A stretch of DNA of 64,000 nt from Roseomonas aeriglobus (GCA_016937575.1 JAFHKN010000002.1:372001-436000); one strand, 5' to 3'; positions 29,622-38,903 are shown, counted from the stretch's first letter. Notes: generated from the sequence alone by a model not told the origin. A program made the numbers and translations.

Positions 29622-30602
29622 TCAGTTCGACGCGCTGGCGCGGATGGTGCCGTTGACGCCTGCGGGGAAGAACCCGCCGAGCGTGACCGACGCGCGGTTG
29701 AGATAGACGATGTTCAGCACCTGTGCCGGCGTACGGCTGAACGTGATGCCATTGCTGTCGGTCGGCACGATATTGGCGTTGCTGGCGCCGGTGGCGTCGG
29801 CGACGGGGCGCACGCCCTGGTCGAGGTCCGTCGTCCCATCCAGGCTGTCGCGCGCATTGGAGATCGCCTCCGTCGCGTCGATCAGCGAGGTCGCGGTCAC
29901 GCCCTTGGCATAGAGCGTCGTGCGGACCATCGCCGAATGATAGGCCTCTGCGGCCAGGATGCCGGCTGCGGCCTCCAGGAACGTCTTGTTGTTGATCAGC
30001 GCGCTGGCCGCACCCTTGTAGGCGGTAACGCCGACGTCTTCGAAGATGAAGGCGCCCAGCAGGAAGCTGTTGTCGTCGGCATATGGGTTGAACGTCGCAC
30101 CTGCGCCGATCAGCCCGGCAGCCCGCGCAGCGTTCGAAAAGGCGCTGGTGGGCGTCGCCGAAATGTCGATCGCCGGTTGCGCGACGGCCGAACTGCTGAG
30201 CGCGCCGCGCAGGAATTCCACGTGCGCCCGCTCGTCATCGGCAATTTCCCGCGCATAGGCGCGTACCGCGGGGTCGGTGAACGCTGCGGCGCCGGCATTG
30301 GTCGCGATGACCGCGCCCGGCGTTCCCGTGCCCCCCAGGATCGAGCTCGGCAGGCCGAAGCCGTAGGACGCGTAATAATAGAATTGCGCCTCGAGATATT
30401 CCAGATTGAGCGCGAAGTTCAGCACGTCGGCCTCGGACGGGGCCGTCTGCGCCTGGAGGGCGGTAAAGCCGCCGCCGACCGCGATCGCGGTTCCGCCGGC
30501 GAACATCGCCGCGCCGCCTACCGTCTTGAAGAAATCGCGGCGTTCCTCACGCCGCTTCGCCCGCGCCTCCAGCGCGTCGACTACGTTCACTGCTTCGGGC
30601 AT
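29622..30602 (-). CDS. Ferritin-like exported protein (desiccation-related type), paralog 1
   Basis: 326 residues from the ATG at 30602, which has GGGAGAG upstream; the in-frame extension further up is not coding-like. The Tat-type signal [14 protein letters not shown] is followed by a hydrophobic stretch without a lipobox. Domain motifs mirror the downstream paralog: [38 protein letters not shown] and [15 protein letters not shown]. The C-termini of both paralogs share FFPxGVNGTxRxSA. Probably a periplasmic di-metal protein; activity untested. Confidence 0.8.
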   Translation of the reverse strand: MPEAVNVVDALEARAKRREERRDFFKTVGGAAMFAGGTAIAVGGGFTALQAQTAPSEADVLNFALNLEYLEAQFYYYASYGFGLPSSILGGTGTPGAVIATNAGAAAFTDPAVRAYAREIADDERAHVEFLRGALSSSAVAQPAIDISATPTSAFSNAARAAGLIGAGATFNPYADDNSFLLGAFIFEDVGVTAYKGAASALINNKTFLEAAAGILAAEAYHSAMVRTTLYAKGVTATSLIDATEAISNARDSLDGTTDLDQGVRPVADATGASNANIVPTDSNGITFSRTPAQVLNIVYLNRASVTLGGFFPAGVNGTIRASASN

Positions 30603-30643
30603 CGGGTCTCTCCCTGGGGATATCTCGGTTCGATATCCCGTCG

Positions 30644-30671
30644 GGAACCGGCCGCGACGCCACGATGTTCC
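30644..30671. promoter_or_regulatory. Candidate EcfG-type promoter(s) between ferritin-like and crp genes
   Basis: GGAAC and GTTCC face each other with 18 bases between. On the minus strand this reads GGAAC-N17-GGTT, on the plus strand GGAAC-N17-TGTT; the alphaproteobacterial general-stress consensus is GGAAC-N16/17-CGTT. The minus-strand version would start transcription about 40 bases before the ferritin-like gene. Both -10 parts are imperfect, so this is tentative. Confidence 0.35.
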
Positions 30672-30758
30672 TGATTCTAAATTGATCGGTCCGATGCCGG
30701 ACAATGTGCATCCAAAATGCCTTTTTCCAACGAATGTTAATCCGAGGACATAAGGTTG

Positions 30759-31517
30759 ATGCGCGCCGCTGTGCTGAACTTGGAAATGCAGTCGCAATCG
30801 CAATCGCAGGTTTTGCGACATAATCGTTTGCTGGGATCGTTAGCCGGCGAAGATTTGGCGCGGTTGCGCCCACATCTGCGCGGCGTCGAACTGGCGGCGG
30901 GGCAATGCGTGTCGTCGCTGTCGAACGGCCATGCCGTCGCCTGCTTTCCGCTGTCGATGGTCGCGTCGATCGCGCAGGTCATGCCCGACGGCGCGCGCTT
31001 CGAGGTCGGGCTGGTCGGGTCCGAAGGCGTGCTCGGCTGGCCGTCGCTCCTGAGCTTCGTGCCTGAACCGCAGGCGGCGCAGGTCCAGCTGGGCGGCGGC
31101 AGCGCGCTGGCGATCCCGACCGACGCATTGATCGCGGCGTGCAATGCCAGTCCGACGCTGCATGGCACGCTGCTGCGCTTCATCGACAGCTTCACCGTGC
31201 AGATGAGCCATACGGTCGTCGCGAACCTGCGCGACGGGATCGAGCAGAGGCTGGCTCGCTGGCTGCTGATGCTCCACGACCGCATCGACGGCGATGCGAT
31301 GGCGATCACTCATGGCGAACTGGCGTCGGCGCTCCATGTCCGCCGCGCGAGCATTACCGATGCGCTCCATGTGCTGGAAGGCGAGCGGATGCTGCGCTGC
31401 ACCCGCGGACAAATCGTCATGCGCGACCGCGCCGGGCTGACCGCGGTCGCCGGCAATTGCTACGGTCCTGCCGAGACCCGGTACCGGGCGCTGGTCGGGG
31501 AGTTCGGAAAGGCGTAG
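30759..31517 (+). CDS. Crp/Fnr family transcriptional regulator
   Basis: About 252 residues from the ATG at 30759 (AAGG just ahead; a TTG precedes it in frame). N-terminal cNMP-like beta-roll ([18 protein letters not shown]) without Fe-S cysteines, and a C-terminal winged helix ([20 protein letters not shown]). It is divergent from the ferritin-like/mntH cluster, which it may control. Ligand unknown. Confidence 0.85.
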   Translation: MRAAVLNLEMQSQSQSQVLRHNRLLGSLAGEDLARLRPHLRGVELAAGQCVSSLSNGHAVACFPLSMVASIAQVMPDGARFEVGLVGSEGVLGWPSLLSFVPEPQAAQVQLGGGSALAIPTDALIAACNASPTLHGTLLRFIDSFTVQMSHTVVANLRDGIEQRLARWLLMLHDRIDGDAMAITHGELASALHVRRASITDALHVLEGERMLRCTRGQIVMRDRAGLTAVAGNCYGPAETRYRALVGEFGKA

Positions 31518-31522
31518 CGTTT

Positions 31523-31546
31523 CGTGCTCCCGCGAAGGCGGGAGCC
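31523..31546. repeat. Family B half-element
   Basis: One hairpin only (CTCCCGCGAAGGCGGGAG) of the family B repeat; the second end is missing. It lies right after the crp-like stop and may serve as its terminator hairpin. Confidence 0.6.
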
Positions 31547-31608
31547 AGCGCTGACGGCGATATCGCCTGGAACCCGCGCGACTCCCGCCATTACGAGAGC
31601 GCGGCGGC

Positions 31609-32301
31609 TTACACCGTCATCAGCTTCGTTTTCGCCACGACATCGCCCGAGGGGGTCGCATGCGGGCGCGGCGATTGGGGCTCCATCGTCACCGCGATCG
31701 TCATCCCGTCCGACAGCAGTGCCCGGATGGCCGGGGCGGCGGTGTGGGCACTCGCGCCGTTCAGGCGGACGATGCCCAGCGAATGTGGCACCCCGTCACT
31801 GCCGATCGCCCAGAGTTCGGGGACGTGCGCGCCCTCCGGCATGTTGGTCGTCCGCACGCGCAATTCGCCGCTTACGGGGTCATATTGCGCGGTAAGCAGC
31901 GGGTTGCCGTCGGCATCGACCATCTGCGCCAGCATCGCTTGCGCCGGCGGGGCCGGGGCGGGGGCCGGCGCCGGGACCGGACGCAGGACGAGCAGCGCGG
32001 CAAGCCCCGCGGCGATCGCGCTCGACACCCAGGTCGCGGCACGCCAGCGGGCGAGCTTGGCGCGCAGGAGCGACGCGCCATCGACCAGCCGTTCGATGCC
32101 ACCCCATGCGCCCGCCGGCGCCGCGACGGGTGCGATGCCGTCGAGCAGGGGCGCCATGCGCAGCCGCCACGCCTCGACCGCGTCGGCGAATGCGGGTTCC
32201 GCCACCGTTCGGCGCAGCGCTGCCGCGCGATCCTCGCCGGTCAGCAGGCCCAGGGCCAGTTCGGCGGCCTGCAGATCGGTATCGTCATCCAGCTCAGCCA
32301 T
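31609..32301 (-). CDS. Anti-sigma factor, RskA-like
   Basis: 230 residues: N-terminal cytoplasmic anti-sigma part (LQAAELALGLLTGEDRAAAL), one membrane helix (about 90-108, SSAIAAGLAALLVLRPVP), an Ala/Pro linker and a periplasmic RskA C-terminal domain (VPELWAIGSDGVPHSLGIVR). No zinc-binding H-x3-C-x2-C motif is seen. Its start overlaps the ECF sigma stop by eight bases, the usual layout for a cognate pair. Confidence 0.88.
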   Translation of the reverse strand: MAELDDDTDLQAAELALGLLTGEDRAAALRRTVAEPAFADAVEAWRLRMAPLLDGIAPVAAPAGAWGGIERLVDGASLLRAKLARWRAATWVSSAIAAGLAALLVLRPVPAPAPAPAPPAQAMLAQMVDADGNPLLTAQYDPVSGELRVRTTNMPEGAHVPELWAIGSDGVPHSLGIVRLNGASAHTAAPAIRALLSDGMTIAVTMEPQSPRPHATPSGDVVAKTKLMTV

Positions 32302-32848
32302 CGTCGAGGCACCTCTTGAGCGCTTTCAGCGCGCGGCGGATCCGGCTCTTCATCGTGCCCAGCGGCACGGCCGCCTGCTGCGCCAGGTCGTCGTAACTAT
32401 ATCCGTCGAAGAATGCCGCCAGGATGAACCGCCGCGGATCGTCGTCGAGCGTGTCGAGGCAATCGGCAAGAGCTGCCTGCCCCGCCGCCGCGGTCACCGG
32501 GTCTGGTTCCGACCGCGCTTCCTCGCGCACGGCCGTCACGCGCGCATCGGCGCGGCCCGCGGTCCGCGCGCCGTCGATCGCGGTGCCGCGCGCGATCAGG
32601 CACAGCCAGGTGATCGCGCTGGCCCGCGTCGGATCGAAGCGGCCGGCGCGGCGCCACAGCTTGACGTAGGTCTCCTGCAACGCATCCTCGGCCGCCTCGC
32701 GGTCGGGCGAAAAGCGCAGGCAGACGGCGAACAGCTTGGCCGAGGTCGCGTCGTACACGCGGCGCAACGCGGAGCGATCGCCCGCGGCGACACGGGCGAT
32801 CTCCTCGTTCAGCCGGGCGTTGGCCTCAGTGACCATCACCGTCGCCAT
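32294..32848 (-). CDS. ECF RNA polymerase sigma factor
   Basis: 184 residues. Region 2 (LFAVCLRFSPDREAAEDALQ then ETYVKLWRR) and region 4 (DGYSYDDLAQQAAVPLGTMK) are clear; it is close to the SigK/RskA-paired group. The start lies inside the 3' end of the large amidohydrolase gene; an internal ATG at 32836 is an alternative. It is coupled to the downstream anti-sigma gene. Target promoters are unknown. Confidence 0.9.
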   Translation of the reverse strand: MATVMVTEANARLNEEIARVAAGDRSALRRVYDATSAKLFAVCLRFSPDREAAEDALQETYVKLWRRAGRFDPTRASAITWLCLIARGTAIDGARTAGRADARVTAVREEARSEPDPVTAAAGQAALADCLDTLDDDPRRFILAAFFDGYSYDDLAQQAAVPLGTMKSRIRRALKALKRCLDDG

Positions 32849-35800
32849 GTCCCGTCGCCGCCGACGGTGTCGAGGAACCGGCGCGATTGCCCGCTTCCCA
32901 CCAATAGGGCAGGCGCTTGGCGGTGCCGGTCACGACTTCGTTCATCGTCATCGCGTCGTACAGCCGGCCGCCCAGCATGACCTGCGCGATCTTGTCGGAA
33001 TTACGGATGTCCTGGGTCGGATCGGCGGTCAGCACGACCAGATCGGCGAGCTTGCCGACCTCCAGGCTGCCGATATCCTTCGCCATGCCGAGCGACTGAG
33101 CGGGCGCGATGGTGCCTGCGCGAAGCGCCTCCAGCGGTGTCATGCCGCCGCGCACGAAGCTCCACAGCTCGAAATGCGATCCGATGCCGGCCTGTTGGCC
33201 ATGCGCCCCGATCGACACCTTCACCCCGCGTTTGGCGAGCTTGTTGGCTTCACGCGCATTGTCGTCGTCGACGAAATCCTCCTCCGGCGCCTTGGTCACC
33301 CGAACCAGCTTCGCGGTCAGACGGTCAGGCGGCGAGTGACGCAGCAGCGGCTGTTTCCAGACATCGATCGCCTGGTCCCAATAGGGCTCGCCCGCCAGGC
33401 CGCCGTAGCTGACGACAAGCGTCGGCGTGTAGTTGGTCGTCGCCTGGCTGAAGAAGCTCAGTACGTCTTCGTAGAAGATGTCGAGCGGGATATTGTGCTC
33501 CAGCGTCGAATTGCCGTCGGCGATGATCGTCATGTCCATGCCGAACAACGACCCACCCTCGGCGACCACCAGCATATTCTCGCGGCGTGACGCTTCGACC
33601 ACCTGCTGGCGCTGGTCGCGGCGCGGCTGGTTGTAGTTCTTGACCGAATGACCGCCCTGCGACTTCAGGCGGCGGACGTGGTTCAGCGCATCGTCCAGGC
33701 TGTCGATCTGCGCATAGATACCCGCGGCCTTCGCGCCGTAAACGATTTCGCCGGTCGAGAAGATGCGTGGGGCGAGCAGGGTGCCCGCCTGCTGGCGTTC
33801 GGAGGCGGTGAAGATCTCGCTCGCCTGGCTCGAGGGATCATGGATGGTCGTCGTGCCCATCGCGAGGTTCTGGATCGCGGACCAGTTCTGCTGTGGCACG
33901 ACCTCGTCATCGCCCTGCGGACCATGGGCGTGCGCATCGACAAGGCCGGGGATGATCGTCTTGCCCGCGACATCGATGGTCTTCGCGCCCGCCGGGATCG
34001 GCGTCGAGGCGCGCGGGCCGATCGCGGCGATGCGATCGCCCGACACGACGATCACGCCGTCGTCGATGATCCCGCCGGCGTCGTTGGACATCGTCACGAT
34101 CCGTGCGCCGGTCAGCGCATAGGTACCCGTCGGCTTGGCGGCGGTGACGGGCATAGACAGCGATACGCCGGTCGTCGGTGGCACGAATTTGGGCGATGCA
34201 TCGTCGGCCGGCGCGGTGTTGAACAGCGCGGGCGTCGCGGCGGTGTAGAGCGTCGGGCCGAGCGACCAGTAGAGCTTCGATCCGTCGGTCGACCAATGGA
34301 TATATTCTGCCCCCCCGGCGCTGGCACGCGTGACCGGCAGCGCCTTGGCATCCATGTCAGCCGGAGAATCCTGCACGCCCGGCATCAGCGGGGTGACGAA
34401 GGCGGCGTAATTCTGTCGGAAGGCGAGGTAATCGCCGGTCGGCGAGACGCTATAGTCCGTGGCGAGTTCGCCCGAGGCGTGGACGCGCTTCGCGTTGCCC
34501 GTCAGGTCGGTGGAGACAAGCTGCTGCTTGCCGGCCGAGCGACCGATCATGAACACGCGGTCGTTCTCGGCGCCGAATTGCGGCGCGGCCATGCCCTTGG
34601 CGATCCGCACCGGTGCGCCGCCGGTCGTCGCGACGCGGTACACACCGGGGTTCTCCGACCATTCGGGCGAGGTGACGCTGCCGCCTTCGCCCTTTTCGAA
34701 TACGATGGTCTTGCCGTCGGGTGAGAATTTCGGCCGGGCGTAGTGGCCCGGCTGGGTGGTTACGTCGCGCGACGCGCCGCCGCTTGCGGCAACGGTACGG
34801 ATGCGGCCCAAGCCGGCGTCGGTCCAGCCGACGAAGGCGATCGTCCGCCCGTCGCGCGACCAGGTCGGGAACAGCTCCAGGTCGGCGGCATTGCCGCTCG
34901 TCAGGCGCTTCGCAGTGCCGCCCGCCGTCGGCTTGGTCCATAATTTGCCCAAGGTCTCGAACACGACCGTCCGCCCATCGGGCGACACGGCGGCGAAGCG
35001 CGGCATCTTCGTTTCGAAGGTCGCGGGCGCGACCGGGATCTGCGGATGCGGCGCGGCGATGACGCCGCGGCTGTCGTTCACGCGGAACGGGATCACCGCG
35101 GCGCCCGTGCCGTCTGCGTTGATCCGGCGAATCTTGCCGCCCGCCCAGAACACCACCGACCTGCTATCGGGCGTCCACGCCATGTTCGGATAGACCCCGG
35201 TCACGGCCCAGGTTTCCTGCACGTCCTGATCGAGCGCGTCGTAGATCTTGCGCTCGGCGCCGGACTCCAGGTCCTTCACGTACAGCTTCGACCGGGTCCG
35301 CTCGCGGCGGACAAAAGCGATCTGTTTGCCGTCGGGCGAAGGCGTCGGCCGCACCGACCCACCGGCGCCCGACACTGCGGTCGAGACTTCGCCGGTCGCG
35401 ATCTCATAGCGTTCGATATTGAACAGGTCGGTGTTCGAATTCTGGGCATATTCGAAGATCGGACCCGGCGTGATGTTGCGGGTGTAATAGATCGACTTGC
35501 CATCGGGGGCGTAGATCGGCTCGCCCAGTTCCTTCTGAAGCTGTTCGTTGGCGCGCTTGACCAGCTGCACGCCGCTGCCGCCCGATACGTGGTACAGCCA
35601 CACTTCGCCGGTGCCGAGCGAGCGGCCCGTCGTGAAATGCTTCTTGGCGACGATATATTTGCCGTCCGGGCTCCAGGTCGGCTGGTTGGTCAGGCGGAAG
35701 GTTTCCTTCGTTACCTGGCGCTTGTCGCTGCCATCGAAGTTCATCACCCAGATATTGTCGCCACCGCCGCGGTCGGAGGTGAAGGCGATGCGTCGCCCGT

Positions 35801-36239
35801 CGGGCGAGAAGCGCGGGTGGACCTCCCACGCCAACCCTTCCGCGATCCGCGTCGGCGTTCCGCCCGTGATCGGCATGGTGTAGATGTCGCCTAGCAGCGT
35901 GAAGGCGATCGTGCGGCCGTCGGGTGACACGTCGATGTCCATCCAGCTGCCTTCGTCCACGGTGATCGGCACCTGGCGGATGGTTGCGCCGGGGGGATTG
36001 TTGACGTCCCACTTGGCAGGCTTGGCCGGCGCCGCCGGCTGGGCCGGCTGCGCTTGGGCGGTCACCGGCGTCGGCTGGGCCACGGGCAGGGGCGTCGGGG
36101 TCGGCAGCGGATCGCGCGCCTTGTCCTCGGGCGCCTTGGTCTGTTCGACCGGCTTGTTCTGTGGCGACGGCGCGACCTGCGCGGAAATCGCTCCGGCAGC
36201 GAACAGGGTGGCGAGAACGGTCGCGACGCTATGCTTCAT
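32826..36239 (-). CDS. Exported beta-propeller amidohydrolase (TolB/tricorn-like plus amidohydrolase)
   Basis: 1137 residues. A signal peptide (about 1-20) and a Pro/Ala-rich stretch are followed by two sets of WD40-like PD40 blades with repeated FSPDG-x-x-I-x-F patterns (for example FSPDGRRIAFTSDRGGGDN), then a C-terminal amidohydrolase with IIPGLVDAHAHGPQGDDE (His-x-His metal site near 770) and later SIGAHGQQAG. Such proteins are probably periplasmic peptidases or cyclic-amide hydrolases; substrate unknown. Its 3' end overlaps the ECF sigma gene, so sigma expression may depend on its transcription. Confidence 0.88.
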   Translation of the reverse strand: MKHSVATVLATLFAAGAISAQVAPSPQNKPVEQTKAPEDKARDPLPTPTPLPVAQPTPVTAQAQPAQPAAPAKPAKWDVNNPPGATIRQVPITVDEGSWMDIDVSPDGRTIAFTLLGDIYTMPITGGTPTRIAEGLAWEVHPRFSPDGRRIAFTSDRGGGDNIWVMNFDGSDKRQVTKETFRLTNQPTWSPDGKYIVAKKHFTTGRSLGTGEVWLYHVSGGSGVQLVKRANEQLQKELGEPIYAPDGKSIYYTRNITPGPIFEYAQNSNTDLFNIERYEIATGEVSTAVSGAGGSVRPTPSPDGKQIAFVRRERTRSKLYVKDLESGAERKIYDALDQDVQETWAVTGVYPNMAWTPDSRSVVFWAGGKIRRINADGTGAAVIPFRVNDSRGVIAAPHPQIPVAPATFETKMPRFAAVSPDGRTVVFETLGKLWTKPTAGGTAKRLTSGNAADLELFPTWSRDGRTIAFVGWTDAGLGRIRTVAASGGASRDVTTQPGHYARPKFSPDGKTIVFEKGEGGSVTSPEWSENPGVYRVATTGGAPVRIAKGMAAPQFGAENDRVFMIGRSAGKQQLVSTDLTGNAKRVHASGELATDYSVSPTGDYLAFRQNYAAFVTPLMPGVQDSPADMDAKALPVTRASAGGAEYIHWSTDGSKLYWSLGPTLYTAATPALFNTAPADDASPKFVPPTTGVSLSMPVTAAKPTGTYALTGARIVTMSNDAGGIIDDGVIVVSGDRIAAIGPRASTPIPAGAKTIDVAGKTIIPGLVDAHAHGPQGDDEVVPQQNWSAIQNLAMGTTTIHDPSSQASEIFTASERQQAGTLLAPRIFSTGEIVYGAKAAGIYAQIDSLDDALNHVRRLKSQGGHSVKNYNQPRRDQRQQVVEASRRENMLVVAEGGSLFGMDMTIIADGNSTLEHNIPLDIFYEDVLSFFSQATTNYTPTLVVSYGGLAGEPYWDQAIDVWKQPLLRHSPPDRLTAKLVRVTKAPEEDFVDDDNAREANKLAKRGVKVSIGAHGQQAGIGSHFELWSFVRGGMTPLEALRAGTIAPAQSLGMAKDIGSLEVGKLADLVVLTADPTQDIRNSDKIAQVMLGGRLYDAMTMNEVVTGTAKRLPYWWEAGNRAGSSTPSAATGHGDGDGH

Positions 36240-36472
36240 TTGGATCAGCCCCTTTTTCGCGGCAGCTTAGGGGGCGTCTTGCGACATCGCAATCGGCGGG
36301 CGCGAGCCCGGGCGATCCCAACGGCCCGTTTCCGTGGACCGCGAAAAAAATCTGTCGCGCGCCGGGAGGATTTGCGCGCGCCGCGTCGTCATTGGTTTCG
36401 ACGGAAAACGATTTGCAGGCTCATCGTCTGCCGCGGGCACGTCAAGAACCATCACGTCGGGAGGTGAGTGCC

Positions 36473-36496
36473 TTTTTGATAGCTTGCTATCGAAAA
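36473..36496. promoter_or_regulatory. Palindromic operator upstream of marR
   Basis: GATAGC and GCTATC arms around TT, flanked by TTTTT and GAAAA, about 44 bp upstream of the marR start. This size and AT-rich flank suit a MarR dimer, so autoregulation and possibly control of the divergent amidohydrolase are likely. Nothing else stands out in the 300-bp divergent gap 36240-36539. Confidence 0.65.
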
Positions 36497-36539
36497 TTAC
36501 GCTACGCTTCCGACCCGGCCACAAGCAACGACCTGGACC

Positions 36540-36986
36540 ATGACCGAGACCGACGACACCGCCGACACGCTGCCGCTCGAATTCATTCGCGAATGCATCC
36601 TGCTCGGCCGCCGCTGGCGCGCCCGCGTCGACGAACAGCTCAAGGACCATGGCCTGACAGCGGCGCGGCTGACCGTGCTCTACTGGGTCAACGAGCTCCC
36701 CGCCGGCACCAGTCAGCGCGAACTCGCCGACATCGTCGGTATCGAAGGGCCGACGCTGGTTCGTCAGCTTCACGCGCTGGAGGCGCAGGGGTTGCTCGAG
36801 CGCGTACCGATGACCAGCGATCGCCGCGCGAAGGGCATTCGTCTGACACCGGAAGGGTTGAAGAAACTGGAAGGGGTCACGCGCTATTCGCTCGAGATGA
36901 GCCGCGAATATTTTCCCAAGCTGGAACGCCGTCGCCTGCCGAGCGCGATCCGTCTGGCGAAGCAGGCGCGCGAAGCGATCCCCTGA
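36540..36986 (+). CDS. MarR family transcriptional regulator
   Basis: 148 residues; winged helix with LPAGTSQRELADIVGIEGPT as the recognition segment and the wing RVPMTSDRRAKGIRLTPEG, typical of MarR/SlyA proteins that respond to small aromatic molecules. It is divergent from the large amidohydrolase. A palindrome in its promoter region is the probable binding site. Confidence 0.9.
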   Translation: MTETDDTADTLPLEFIRECILLGRRWRARVDEQLKDHGLTAARLTVLYWVNELPAGTSQRELADIVGIEGPTLVRQLHALEAQGLLERVPMTSDRRAKGIRLTPEGLKKLEGVTRYSLEMSREYFPKLERRRLPSAIRLAKQAREAIP

Positions 36987-37186
36987 GGGTGGGCGACGCC
37001 CCGTTCCCGGGGTGTCGGGGTGACCGTTAAAGTTCCGCAAAGCCCGCGCATCGCCAACACGGAACGCTGCGCTTCCCGTCAAGCGACGGTTACGGTTTCA
37101 CTGTCCCCCAGTCTCTGCCGGGGCGCGGGTAAAGATGCTCGCCACTGCTCCGCACAAACCGGCATGGAAAGCCGGTCACCCGTGAT

Positions 37187-37220
37187 CCACGTGTCCCAAA
37201 CGTAGCCGCGGGACACGTGG
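37187..37220. terminator. Perfect hairpin in the marR-gcrA gap
   Basis: 11-bp perfect arms, CCACGTGTCCC and GGGACACGTGG, with a 12-base loop. A smaller hairpin (ACCGGC/GCCGGT, 37157-37175) is next to it. There is no T-tract. It lies between the convergent marR and gcrA genes, so it may end transcripts from either side. The rest of 36987-37269 shows no gene. Confidence 0.45.
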
Positions 37221-37269
37221 CGCGGTCCGTGACCGGGCGCGTTGCGGACGAACGGATCGGCGCGTCGGC

Positions 37270-37992
37270 TTAGCGAACGCGCGGGCCGCCATAGGGAAGC
37301 GGGGGCGGCGGGCGCCGGTCGCGGCGGGGCATCTGCGCCTGATAGGCGTGACCGCAATGTTCCACGCAATAGGGGAAGCCGGGGTTCACCTTTTCGCCGC
37401 AGAAATGGAAGTCCGGCTCGCCCGGATGGCCGAGCGGCCATTTACAGATCCGGTCGTTCAGATCGAGCAGGCTCGTCTTGCCCGCAATCGCTTCGCTCGG
37501 CTTGGCCGGCACCAGACGGCGCGGCGGCGCGGGCGCGATGGGCGGGGCCTGCTCGCCGGGGTTCTGGCGTACGAAGCCGCCCGGTCCGACCGAGCGGAGA
37601 ACCGGAACATCTGCGGCTGGGCGTGGCGTGGCGGGCGATGCGGCCGCAGCGAGCGGCAGATCGTCGTCCTCTTCCTCGTCCGTATCATCGTTCAGGTCGA
37701 ACGGGGCCTCCGGCTCGGGCTCCGGCTCGGGCGTCGGCGCGGGTTTGGGCGCGGGCGGCGGCGGCGGCGCTACGGCAGCAACCGGTGCCGCCTTCGGTTC
37801 GGCCTTCGCCTTGACCTCGGCCGGGTCGTTCGGCTTCACCGGCGACGGGCGCGACTGAAGCCCCAGGCGGTGCGCCTTGCCGATAACGGCGTTGCGGCTG
37901 ACGCCGCCCAGCGCTTCCGCGATCTGGCTGGCGGTCTGGCCGCCCTCCCACATCGTCTTCAGCGTCTCGATCCGCTCGTCGGTCCAGCTCAT
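37270..37992 (-). CDS. gcrA: Cell-cycle transcriptional regulator GcrA
   Basis: 240 residues. The N-terminal MSWTDERIETLKTMWEGGQT then ASQIAEALGGVSRNAVIGKA is the conserved GcrA DNA-binding domain; a long Pro/Ala/acidic linker follows, and a C-terminal sigma70-interaction part contains CKWPLGHPGEPDFHFCGEK and PYCVEHCGHAYQ. GcrA activates genes with CcrM-methylated GANTC sites in alphaproteobacteria. I see no GANTC in the 59-bp gap to the divergent permease gene. It starts at the ATG at 37992. Confidence 0.95.
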   Translation of the reverse strand: MSWTDERIETLKTMWEGGQTASQIAEALGGVSRNAVIGKAHRLGLQSRPSPVKPNDPAEVKAKAEPKAAPVAAVAPPPPPAPKPAPTPEPEPEPEAPFDLNDDTDEEEDDDLPLAAAASPATPRPAADVPVLRSVGPGGFVRQNPGEQAPPIAPAPPRRLVPAKPSEAIAGKTSLLDLNDRICKWPLGHPGEPDFHFCGEKVNPGFPYCVEHCGHAYQAQMPRRDRRPPPPLPYGGPRVR

Positions 37993-38051
37993 GCTATTAC
38001 GTCCATACTCTGCTTGCGGGGGCGGCCCTGCTCGATTACGCGCCATGCGCG

Positions 38052-38903
38052 ATGACCGACCAGCCTTCGTCCCTCGCCCAAAACGGGATGCCAGCCCCCG
38101 GCGTCCCGACGATTCGCAACGTCAATTGGGGCGGCTTGAAGACCCTCTATGTGAAGGAGGTGCGCCGTTTCTTCAAGGTGCAGCTCCAGACGATCTGGGC
38201 GCCGGCCATGTCGCAGCTGCTGCTGATGGTGGTTTTCACGACAGCCCTGGGTGGTCGCGGGTCGGTCCCGATCGGCGGCGCGAGCGTGCCGTTCGCCGCC
38301 TTCATCGCGCCGGGCCTGATCGTCATGGGCATGCTGAACAACGCCTTCGCCAATTCCAGCTTCTCGCTGCTGGTCGGCAAGATCCAGGGAACGATCGTCG
38401 ATTATCTGATGCCGCCGCTGTCCACCGCGGAGCTGCTGGCGGCGCTGGTCGGGGGGGCTGTGACGCGGGCGTTCTGCGTCGGCTTCACCGTATGGCTGGC
38501 GATGCTGCTGTTCCTTGGCTCGGCCGCGATACCCGCCAACCCGCTGGTCGCGATCCTGTTCGGCCTGCTCGGCTCGGCCCTGCTCGCATTCCTGGGTGTG
38601 CTGACGTCGATCTGGGGCGAAAAGTTCGACCATGCCGCGGCGGTCACCAACTTCGTGATCGCGCCGCTGACGCTGTTGTCGGGCACCTTCTATTCGGTCG
38701 ACCGCCTGGCCCCCGCCTTCCAGGCGGTGAGCCACGCCAATCCGTTCTTCTACGTCATCTCGGGCTTCCGCTACGGTTTTCTGGGCGTGAGCGATGGGTT
38801 TCTGTCGGTCTGGGCCGGGGCGGGGATCGTGCTTGCGCTCGACGTCGTGCTGGGCTTGGCGTGCTATATGCTGCTGAAGAGCGGTTGGAAGCTCAAGAAC
38901 TAG
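38052..38903 (+). CDS. ABC-2 type transporter permease
   Basis: 283 residues with six predicted membrane helices and the ABC-2 layout (NNAFANSSFSLLVGKIQGTI cytoplasmic loop; PLTLLSGTFYSVDRLAPAFQ before the last helices). Members export polysaccharides, drugs or lipids with a separate ATPase. No ATPase gene is adjacent, so its partner lies elsewhere. It is divergent from gcrA. Confidence 0.88.
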   Translation: MTDQPSSLAQNGMPAPGVPTIRNVNWGGLKTLYVKEVRRFFKVQLQTIWAPAMSQLLLMVVFTTALGGRGSVPIGGASVPFAAFIAPGLIVMGMLNNAFANSSFSLLVGKIQGTIVDYLMPPLSTAELLAALVGGAVTRAFCVGFTVWLAMLLFLGSAAIPANPLVAILFGLLGSALLAFLGVLTSIWGEKFDHAAAVTNFVIAPLTLLSGTFYSVDRLAPAFQAVSHANPFFYVISGFRYGFLGVSDGFLSVWAGAGIVLALDVVLGLACYMLLKSGWKLKN

